Shown piece by piece: positions 1 to 4,786 of a DNA stretch of 6,102 nucleotides (positions are counted from its first letter, which is position 1; every line of letters starts with the position of its first letter). The position numbers and the translations under genes are program-made. The stretch is from Polaromonas sp. Its GTDB lineage: Bacteria > Pseudomonadota > Gammaproteobacteria > Burkholderiales > Burkholderiaceae_C. The notes beneath the pieces are model-generated. The model saw only the letters and a program-made list of their open reading frames with translations. It was not told the DNA's origin and searched no databases. The stretch lies in the NCBI GenBank assembly GCA_014376885.1, contig JACMQR010000130.1, forward strand, positions 1-6,102, in the 5' to 3' direction.

Positions 1-385
1 AAGTGCCAGCGCCGTTGTTGAAATACACGCGCTTCTTTTCTTCGGCGACCTTGGCCATGGCCAATGCTGTGCCGGAATTGGTGCCGCCGAACAGCAGCGT
101 GACCCCGGCGGTGTCGATCCATTCGCGCGCCTTGGACGCAGCGATGTCGGCCTTGTTCTGATGATCGGCCGACATCAGCTCGATCGGCTGCCCCAGCACC
201 TTGCCGCCGAAGTCGTCGATGGCCATCTGCATGGCCGTGGCGCCGCCCTTGCCTTCGACGTCGGAGTACAGGCTGGACATGTCGGTGATCAGACCGATCT
301 TGACTTTTTCTTGCGCGTAAGCCGCCTGCGAGGCAAGACCGGCGGCAGCGAGCAGAAGTGCAAGTGTGGTGAGCTGATGTTTCAT
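1..385 (-). CDS. ABC transporter periplasmic substrate-binding protein, branched-chain amino acid type (partial, N-terminal 128 codons)
   Basis: This is the N-terminal part of a periplasmic solute-binding protein of the LivK-like type (Peripla_BP_6 class), cut by the left window edge. I translated it from the reverse strand. A signal peptide has a basic start (MKH), a hydrophobic stretch LALLLAAAG and a probable cleavage after AYA (residue 24). The mature protein opens with VKIGLITDMSSLYSD (about 28-42), then ADHQNKADIAASKAREW (73-89) and FGGTNSGTALAMAKVA (99-114), typical of the first lobe of these proteins. The ATG at 383-385 has a GGAG site at 392-395 with 6-nt spacing. It lies 62 nt downstream of the LivF-type gene on the same strand, so it is probably the receptor of that transporter. 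Members of this family bind branched-chain amino acids, but related ones bind amides or aromatic acids. The ligand cannot be read from this fragment. Confidence 0.9.
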   Translation of the reverse strand, partial: MKHQLTTLALLLAAAGLASQAAYAQEKVKIGLITDMSSLYSDVEGKGGATAMQMAIDDFGGKVLGQPIELMSADHQNKADIAASKAREWIDTAGVTLLFGGTNSGTALAMAKVAEEKKRVYFNNGAGT

Positions 386-447
386 ATTGGTCTCCATTGA
401 GTGGTTGCAGTCGACAAGGAATCGAGATCGGTCGATGAGAGAAAAGA

Positions 448-1152
448 CTAGACGCCAAGCAGTTCGTGCAGCACCGGCATCTTGGCGTCGAGTTGCGCCG
501 CATCGAACTTCTCGACGATGCGGCCATGTTCCATTACGTAGAAGCGGTCGGCCAGCGGCGCGGCAAAGCGAAAGTTCTGCTCGACCAGCACAATGGTGTA
601 GCCCTTGGCCTTGAGCGCCAGGATCATCTCGGCCAGCTTTTGCACGATCACCGGCGCCAGGCCTTCGGAGATCTCGTCGAGCAGCAGCAGCCGCGCGCCG
701 GTGCGCAGGATGCGCGCCACCGCCAGCATCTGCTGCTCGCCGCCCGACAAACGCGTGCCGGGGCTGCTGGCGCGCTCCTTCAGGTTGGGGAACATGGCGT
801 AGATCTCGTCGATGCTCATGCCGCCCGGCGCAATAGTGGGCGGCAGCATCAGGTTTTCCTCGGCCGACAGGCTGGCGAAAATGCCGCGCTCTTCGGGGCA
901 GTAGCCCACGCCGAGCCGGGCGACCTTGTGCGGCGCGAGCTTGAGCGCTTCTTCGCCATTGATCCTGATCGAGCCCTTGCGCGCGCCGGTCATGCCGACA
1001 ATGGCGCGCAGGGTGGTGGTGCGGCCGGCGCCGTTGCGGCCCAGCAGGGTGACAACCTCGCCTTCGTTGACCGTCAGGTTCACGCCGTGCAGGATGTGCG
1101 ACTCGCCGTACCAGGCGTGCAGGTCGTCGATGCGGAGCAGCTCTTTGGTCAT
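448..1152 (-). CDS. livF: Branched-chain amino acid-type ABC transporter ATP-binding protein LivF, with Arg in Walker A
   Basis: This is a 234-residue cytoplasmic ATPase subunit of a high-affinity branched-chain amino acid-type importer, the usual LivF length. The ABC motifs in order are Walker A GRNGAGRTT (38-46), the Q-loop region GYCPEERGIF (83-92), the signature LSGGEQQ (135-141), Walker B LLLLDE (155-160) and LVEQN (189-193) where most ABC ATPases have the switch His. The PEERGIF stretch and the VEQN form are typical of LivF and separate it from LivG. The Walker A Lys is replaced by Arg44 (codon CGC at 1021-1023), which is unusual for ABC ATPases generally. The ATG at 1150-1152 begins 2 nt after the LivG stop, with a GGGAG site inside the end of livG, so the two are translationally linked. 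The stop is TAG at 448-450. The substrate could be another amide or aromatic acid rather than Leu/Ile/Val. Confidence 0.93.
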   Translation of the reverse strand: MTKELLRIDDLHAWYGESHILHGVNLTVNEGEVVTLLGRNGAGRTTTLRAIVGMTGARKGSIRINGEEALKLAPHKVARLGVGYCPEERGIFASLSAEENLMLPPTIAPGGMSIDEIYAMFPNLKERASSPGTRLSGGEQQMLAVARILRTGARLLLLDEISEGLAPVIVQKLAEMILALKAKGYTIVLVEQNFRFAAPLADRFYVMEHGRIVEKFDAAQLDAKMPVLHELLGV

Positions 1153-1154
1153 GG

Positions 1155-1928
1155 TCAGTGCGCTCCCTGCAGCTCGGTGTTGGCCGTGCCCATGTAGGCC
1201 TCGATGACCAGCGGGTTTTTGGCCACCTCGGCATACGGGCCGTCGGCAATGATGGCGCCGCGCTGCAGCACCGTGATGCGGTCGGCAATCGACGACACCA
1301 CATTCATGTTGTGCTCGACCATCCAGATGGTGCGCCCGGCAGAGACTTTCTTGATCAGCTGCGTCACCCGGTCGACGTCCTCGTGGCCCATGCCCTGGGT
1401 GGGCTCGTCGAGCAGCATCAGCTCGGGCTCCAGCGCCAGCGTGGTGGCCAGTTCCAGGGCGCGCTTGCGGCCGTAGGGCAGGTTGACCGTCAGCACATCG
1501 GCGAACTGGCCCAGGTCGACTTCGTCGAGCAGGGCGCGCGCCCGGCCATGCAGGCCATGCAGCGTGTCCTCGGACTTCCAGAAATGAAACGACGTGCCCA
1601 GGTTGCGCTGCAGGGCGGCGCGCACGTTTTCCAGCACCGTCATGTGCGGGAACACGGCCGAGATCTGGAACGACCGGACAATGCCGCGCCGGGCGGTTTG
1701 CGCCGGCTTTTCGGCGGTGATGTCGGTGCCGTTGAAGGTGATGCTGCCGCGCGTCGGCGGCAAGAACTTCGTCAGCAGGTTGAAGAAGGTGGTCTTGCCC
1801 GCGCCGTTCGGCCCGATCAGGGCATGAATGTGCCCGCGCTGGACTTTGAGGTCCACATTGTTGACCGCAATGAATCCCTTGAATTCCTTGGTCAGGCTGC
1901 GCGTTTCAAGAATGAAATCCACTGGCAA
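1155..1928 (-). CDS. livG: Branched-chain amino acid-type ABC transporter ATP-binding protein LivG (non-ATG start)
   Basis: This is the LivG-type ATPase partner of the downstream LivF. Numbered from the GTG at 1920-1922 (255 aa), it shows Walker A GPNGAGKTT (37-45), Q-loop SFQISAVF (84-91), a degenerate signature LPYGRKR (148-154) as is usual for LivG, Walker B LMLLDEP (168-174) and a switch His in MVEHN (His204). The ILETRSLTKEFKGF start and the IEAYMG C-terminus are typical of the family. The reading frame stays open to an ATG at 2000, but homology should begin near DFILETR. The candidate starts are TTG at 1926-1928, about 7 nt after a GGAG site (1937-1940), and GTG at 1920-1922, about 13 nt after it. 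I prefer TTG on spacing, and no suitable ATG exists. It is the first gene visible in the minus-strand operon, 2 nt ahead of livF and divergent from the DUF6352-like gene. Confidence 0.9.
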   Translation of the reverse strand: MPVDFILETRSLTKEFKGFIAVNNVDLKVQRGHIHALIGPNGAGKTTFFNLLTKFLPPTRGSITFNGTDITAEKPAQTARRGIVRSFQISAVFPHMTVLENVRAALQRNLGTSFHFWKSEDTLHGLHGRARALLDEVDLGQFADVLTVNLPYGRKRALELATTLALEPELMLLDEPTQGMGHEDVDRVTQLIKKVSAGRTIWMVEHNMNVVSSIADRITVLQRGAIIADGPYAEVAKNPLVIEAYMGTANTELQGAH

Positions 1929-1946
1929 ATTGGCTCTCCGGCTGGT

Positions 1947-1959
1947 TGAATCTGATTCA
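1947..1959. promoter_or_regulatory. 13-bp palindrome, candidate operator in the livG leader
   Basis: TGAATC-T-GATTCA is a perfect inverted repeat with one central base. Read on the minus strand it ends 7 nt before the GGAG ribosome site of livG, so it lies in the leader or at the promoter start. Such a compact odd-centred palindrome suits a dimeric regulator, and repression by road-block is possible. No regulator gene is in the window to match it. A chance palindrome of this size in a gap of this length is unlikely but possible. Confidence 0.4.
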
Positions 1960-2034
1960 CAAATCGGCTGCCTGTAGGCACCCGAAACGGCGTGAAGCAC
2001 AGCCGTGAATGTTATGCATCCGCAGCCGCCTACG

Positions 2035-2058
2035 CTACCGGGTTAGACCCTTAGGTAG
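2035..2058. promoter_or_regulatory. Composite dyad CTACC / GGGT-TAG-ACCC / GGTAG, candidate regulator-binding site
   Basis: The arms CTACC (2035-2039) and GGTAG (2054-2058) enclose a second perfect inverted repeat, GGGT-TAG-ACCC (2040-2050), with TTA (2051-2053) as the only unpaired insert. It sits mid-way in the divergent region, about 107 nt from the livG start and about 113 nt from the DUF6352-like start, where a shared activator or repressor site would be expected. As RNA it could also fold as a 9-bp stem with a 3-nt bulge. The binding protein is unknown. Confidence 0.4.
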
Positions 2059-2171
2059 TATTTCGTATCGGAAAGAGAGCGCCTGAAGGCGCCCGCAAAG
2101 GGCGGCCAAGCAAAGCGCCCTGCGCTGACCGCGTGAATGCCGCGGGCCCGGCATGTGCGACGATGGCGTCC

Positions 2172-3242
2172 ATGGAAAATTTTTGGCCCTCCAGCGGCTT
2201 GTCCCTTTTGCTCCGCAACGAACGCGGCTGGCTGCTGCCGACCGATGCTTATTTGCGGCTTTTTCTGGCGCGCCCCGAACTGGCCCCGGTGCCCGAGTCC
2301 TGCCCGGCCGAGTTGGCGCTGCATGCCGCGCTGACCACCTCCCCGTGCCGGCCGGTCGCGCCGGCCGAACTACAGGCGCTGCAGGACGATGATGTCCGCG
2401 AGAGCTACGGCCACTTCCTGCGCTTTCGCGACGGCCTGCTGGCCGCCGGCACGCTGGAGGCCTACTACCTGAGCCTGTTTCCGCGCGACGGCTCGGGCCG
2501 GGTGACGATTGCGCCGCTGTTCATCGACCTGCTGGCCCAGGCCATCACGCATAACTTGCTCAGTGACTCGACCGACGCGTATGAGGTGCGCGCCGGCGAG
2601 ATGCTGTTTCGCAGCCAGCGCATCAGCACCCTGGACGGCCAGGTGCTCAGCGGCGACCAAGGGGTGATTGACCTGCTGAACGAAACCGGCGGTCTGGGCG
2701 ATTTTGGCCGCTTTCTGGCCGAGGCCAAAGCGCCGCTGCGCGCCATCGAGCTGCAGGTGCTGACCGACGAGCGGCTGCCTGACTACTGGCAGCACGCCGA
2801 GCGGCACCGTCATTTGCTTGACCTGACGCATGAAGTCAAGAACGACCTGAGCCACGGCCTGGTCCTGACCATGACCCGGGCCCGGTCGGGGCTGAAGGCG
2901 CTGGCCAGCGTGCTGCAAAAATGGGTGCGTCATTTTCTGGGCGTCAGCGTCACCCTGCGGCCGCTGCAAAAAATCGACGATGCCGCCTGGCGCTGGCATG
3001 TGGGCCTGGATGCCGAGGCAACCGCGCTGCTCAACGACCTGTACGAAGGCCGGGAGGTGGCGCCTGGCCGCCTCCAGCGGCTCGTCAGCCTGTTTCGGCT
3101 GGATTTCGTGAATTCCCGGGAAATGCGCGCCGACGTGGCGGGCAAGCCGGTCTATCTGGGCCTGATGATGAACGCCGATGGCGTGCTCAGGCTCAAGCCG
3201 CAAAACCTGCTGGTGAACCTGCCGCTGCCCCAGCCGATGTAG
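2172..3242 (+). CDS. DUF6352-like conserved protein of unknown function
   Basis: This is a 356-residue soluble protein with no signal peptide and no membrane segments. It resembles the DUF6352 family of betaproteobacterial hypothetical proteins; I recognise the opening FWPSSGLSLL (residues 4-13) followed by a DAYLRLFLARPEL helix and PVPESC (39-44). The assignment is from memory. No catalytic motif stands out. Visible features are a helix-rich central part, a charged segment HAERHRHLLDLTHEVKNDLSH (about 208-228) and a C-terminal LGLMMNADGVLRLKPQNLLVNLP stretch. The ATG at 2172 is chosen because the family-like start follows at once. An ATG at 2163 and a GTG at 2133 are in frame upstream, and none of the three has a good Shine-Dalgarno site. 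The gene is divergent from the liv operon and 133 nt ahead of the Bug receptor gene, which seems to have its own leader. Confidence 0.82.
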   Translation: MENFWPSSGLSLLLRNERGWLLPTDAYLRLFLARPELAPVPESCPAELALHAALTTSPCRPVAPAELQALQDDDVRESYGHFLRFRDGLLAAGTLEAYYLSLFPRDGSGRVTIAPLFIDLLAQAITHNLLSDSTDAYEVRAGEMLFRSQRISTLDGQVLSGDQGVIDLLNETGGLGDFGRFLAEAKAPLRAIELQVLTDERLPDYWQHAERHRHLLDLTHEVKNDLSHGLVLTMTRARSGLKALASVLQKWVRHFLGVSVTLRPLQKIDDAAWRWHVGLDAEATALLNDLYEGREVAPGRLQRLVSLFRLDFVNSREMRADVAGKPVYLGLMMNADGVLRLKPQNLLVNLPLPQPM

Positions 3243-3256
3243 CCCGGCGCGCGCCG

Positions 3257-3272
3257 CAGGGGGCCGCCCCTG
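3257..3272 (+). other. GC-rich stem-loop after the DUF6352-like gene
   Basis: CAGGGG-GCCG-CCCCTG forms a perfect 6-bp stem with a 4-nt loop, 14 nt after the stop codon. No T tract follows, so it is not a canonical intrinsic terminator. It could protect the 3' end of the transcript or slow polymerase. The rest of 3243-3300 is GC-rich and contains GGAGCCG twice, 3 nt apart. Confidence 0.3.
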
Positions 3273-3306
3273 GCCGGAGCCGCAAGGAGCCGGAAAGCCC
3301 GGCCCT

Positions 3307-3312
3307 TAAAAT
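3307..3312 (+). promoter_or_regulatory. Candidate -10 box TAAAAT ahead of the Bug receptor gene
   Basis: TAAAAT in the context CCCTTAAAATG matches five of six bases of the -10 consensus and lies 63 nt before the ATG. It is an AT island in a very GC-rich gap. There is no recognisable -35 hexamer at 16-18 nt upstream. The same TTAAAAT string precedes the small gene at 4497, which supports a promoter role. Confidence 0.35.
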
Positions 3313-3375
3313 GCAGACGACTGCCCTGGCCGCGCTGCCGCGCCCTCGCAGCCGGCCCACTCATCCGGAGACCCC

Positions 3376-4356
3376 ATGCTGAAAAAGATTGTTTCGTTGG
3401 CGCTGCTGGCCTGCACGCTGACAGCGGCGCAGGCCCAGCCCGCGCCGCAGCCCAGTGCTTACCCAGCCAGGCCGATCCGCCTGATCGTGCCGTTCCCGCC
3501 GGGCGGCGGCACCGACATCTTGTCGCGCCTGGTGGCCAACAAGCTGACCGAAGTCAGCAAATGGACGGTGGTTGCCGACAACCGCAGCGGCGCCGGCGGC
3601 ACCATCGGCATTGCCGAGGCGGTCCGGGCCCTGCCGACCGGCTACGACATGGTGATGGGCCAGAAAGACAACCTGGTGGTCGCGCCCTGGCTGTACAAAA
3701 GCCTGAGCTACGACCCGATCAGGGACCTGGTGGCGGTGGCGCATGTGGCCTACACGCCGGTGGTCATCGTCACCGGCGTCAACTCGCGCTTCAAGACCTT
3801 GGCCGATGTGGTGGCCGCCGCCCGGGCCGCGCCCGACCAGATCACCTACGGCTCGCCGGGCAACGGCACGACCATTCACCTGGCCGGCGAAATTTTCAAC
3901 ACGGCCGCCGGCATCAAGCTGCGCCACATTCCCTACAAGGGCTCCAACCCGGCGATGATGGACGTGCTGGCCGGCACGGTGGACCTGATGGTGTCGTCGC
4001 TGCCGTCGGCCATTGGCCAGCTCAAGACCGGCAAGCTGCGCGCCCTGGCGGTCACGTCGGCACGCCGCAGCACTTCGCTGCCCGAGGTGCCCACGGTGGC
4101 AGAAATGGGCTACAAGGATTTTGACGTCAGCACCTGGTACGGCCTGTTCATGCCGGCCGGCACGCCCCGGGACATCGTGGCTGCGGTCAATGCCGAGGTC
4201 AACAAGCTGCTGGCCCTGCCCGACATGCAGGCGGCGATCCAGGCGCAGGGCGGGGAAACCCAGGCCATGACGCCCGGGCAGTTTTCAGCGCTGCTCAAGA
4301 CCGACTACGACAAGTGGCGCGGCATCGTGAAGGCGTCAGGCGCCACCCTTGAATAA
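3376..4356 (+). CDS. Bug-family tripartite tricarboxylate transporter substrate-binding protein (TctC-like)
   Basis: This is a complete 326-residue periplasmic receptor of the Bug/TctC family, which captures carboxylates and other small acids for tripartite tricarboxylate transporters. The signal peptide has MLKK, a hydrophobic core and probable cleavage at AQA-Q (residue 20). Family hallmarks in order are YPARPIRLIVPFPPGGGTD (29-47), DNRSGAGGTIG (68-78), YGSPGNGTTIHLAGE (158-172), IPYKGSNPAMMDVLAG (185-200), LPEVPTVAEMG (235-245) and WYGLFMPAGTP (254-264). The length is normal for the family. The ATG has GGAG at 3367-3370 with 5-nt spacing. No TctA or TctB membrane genes are adjacent, so it is an orphan receptor, as is very common in Comamonadaceae and Bordetella. 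The ligand is not predictable from the sequence. Some family members act in signalling to two-component systems rather than in transport. Confidence 0.94.
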   Translation: MLKKIVSLALLACTLTAAQAQPAPQPSAYPARPIRLIVPFPPGGGTDILSRLVANKLTEVSKWTVVADNRSGAGGTIGIAEAVRALPTGYDMVMGQKDNLVVAPWLYKSLSYDPIRDLVAVAHVAYTPVVIVTGVNSRFKTLADVVAAARAAPDQITYGSPGNGTTIHLAGEIFNTAAGIKLRHIPYKGSNPAMMDVLAGTVDLMVSSLPSAIGQLKTGKLRALAVTSARRSTSLPEVPTVAEMGYKDFDVSTWYGLFMPAGTPRDIVAAVNAEVNKLLALPDMQAAIQAQGGETQAMTPGQFSALLKTDYDKWRGIVKASGATLE

Positions 4357-4370
4357 GGCGGCTGCCGGGC

Positions 4371-4395
4371 AGGGCTGGCCAGGGCAGGGCAGGCG
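4371..4395 (+). repeat. Short 5-nt near-tandem repeat, AGGGC units
   Basis: Five consecutive 5-nt units read AGGGC, TGGCC, AGGGC, AGGGC, AGGCG. The run lies between the Bug gene stop and the small-gene promoter, and is flanked by a 9-nt direct repeat GGCTGCCGG (4360-4368 and 4396-4404). It is probably slippage-prone noncoding DNA. No function is evident. Confidence 0.4.
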
Positions 4396-4455
4396 GGCTG
4401 CCGGACGATTGCGGGGCCAAAGCCGCAGGAATGCAGGCGCTGGCGCGGCGTGGCT

Positions 4456-4461
4456 TAAAAT
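4456..4461 (+). promoter_or_regulatory. Candidate -10 box TAAAAT ahead of the 53-aa gene
   Basis: TAAAAT in the context GGCTTAAAATCGG lies 35 nt upstream of the ATG, giving an expected leader of about 30 nt. No good -35 is seen. The position relative to a strong ribosome site (GGAG 4487-4490) and the match to the box at 3307 favour a real promoter. Confidence 0.4.
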
Positions 4462-4496
4462 CGGCCGTTCAGCCCATTTTTAACCCGGAGTCTTTC

Positions 4497-4658
4497 ATGT
4501 CCAAAAAAATCAGAGTCGAGGCCGACATCTGCGCCCCCAAGCCTGTGGCGCCGAAAGGCTACACCATCACGACCGGCAACGGCCAGAAAATCAGCCTGGA
4601 GCGCGGCGCCCATACCCGCAGCAAGAAAAACCCCGGCAAGCGCCCCCACCAGGGTTAA
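4497..4658 (+). CDS. Small basic protein of unknown function (53 aa)
   Basis: I do not recognise this protein. It starts MSKKIRVEADICAPKP and has 12 Lys/Arg against 3 Asp/Glu, one Cys (12), a Gly-rich turn TTGNGQ (25-30) and a very basic, probably disordered tail TRSKKNPGKRP (40-50). It has no signal peptide or membrane segment. Evidence that it is a real gene: GGAG at 4487-4490 is spaced 6 nt from the ATG, codons are strongly G/C-ending like the neighbours, a TAAAAT box lies upstream and a strong terminator begins 40 nt after the stop. An upstream in-frame ATG at 4431 is rejected because it would place the promoter box and ribosome site inside the gene. The charge suggests RNA, DNA or ribosome contact, but this is only inference. 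Confidence 0.72.
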   Translation: MSKKIRVEADICAPKPVAPKGYTITTGNGQKISLERGAHTRSKKNPGKRPHQG

Positions 4659-4698
4659 GCCCACCCTCGGGCCGGCGCTGTCCGCGCCCGGCCAAAAC

Positions 4699-4754
4699 GA
4701 AACCCGGACCCCCGAGGCGCGATCCGCACCGGGGGTCCGGGTTTCTTTTTTTTT
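4699..4754 (+). terminator. Strong rho-independent terminator between convergent genes
   Basis: A perfect 16-bp stem (4699-4714 with 4730-4745), GAAACCCGGACCCCCG on the left arm, closes a 15-nt loop and is followed at once by nine T (4746-4754). It terminates plus-strand transcripts of the 53-aa gene. Read on the minus strand the same hairpin is followed by G then TTTT, so it may also end icmF transcripts, less efficiently. Confidence 0.93.
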
Positions 4755-4786
4755 GGCGCCGGACTGGGCAGCGCTCCTGCCAAAGC

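Larger units (their letters stand above)
1929..2171. promoter_or_regulatory. Divergent intergenic control region between livG and the DUF6352-like gene
   Basis: About 240 nt without a convincing gene separate two divergent genes, so promoters for both should lie here. I see no clear sigma-70 -35/-10 pair in either direction. The region holds several dyads, listed separately where strong. Weaker ones are TGCCT-GT-AGGCA (1969-1980) and GCGCC-TGAA-GGCGC (2079-2092). A short AT-richer patch, TAGTATTTCGTATC (2056-2069), stands out from the GC-rich surroundings and may contain a -10 element. The promoter role is inferred from gene layout. Confidence 0.55.

Noticed and set aside
466..1197. Long open frame antisense to livF (243 codons)
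   Set aside because: Shadow frame of a GC-rich gene; the Ala/Arg/Gly/His-rich product has no recognisable motif, while the opposite strand carries all ABC motifs.
1158..1949. Long open frame antisense to livG (263 codons)
   Set aside because: Same reason: low-complexity composition and full overlap with a clear ABC ATPase.
2079..2092. GCGCC-TGAA-GGCGC hairpin as a terminator
   Set aside because: Only a 5-bp stem with no T tract on either strand, and it lies upstream of both divergent genes.
2370..3203. 277-codon open frame antisense to the DUF6352-like gene
   Set aside because: Low-complexity Gln/Ala/His-rich product typical of antisense frames in GC-rich DNA.
3403..3414. Lipobox-like LLAC (residues 10-13) in the Bug receptor
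   Set aside because: Too close to the N terminus for a lipoprotein signal; the hydrophobic core continues and AQA-Q is a better signal peptidase I site.
4431..4433. Upstream ATG as the start of the small protein
   Set aside because: It lacks a ribosome site and would include the TAAAAT box and the real GGAG site in the coding region.
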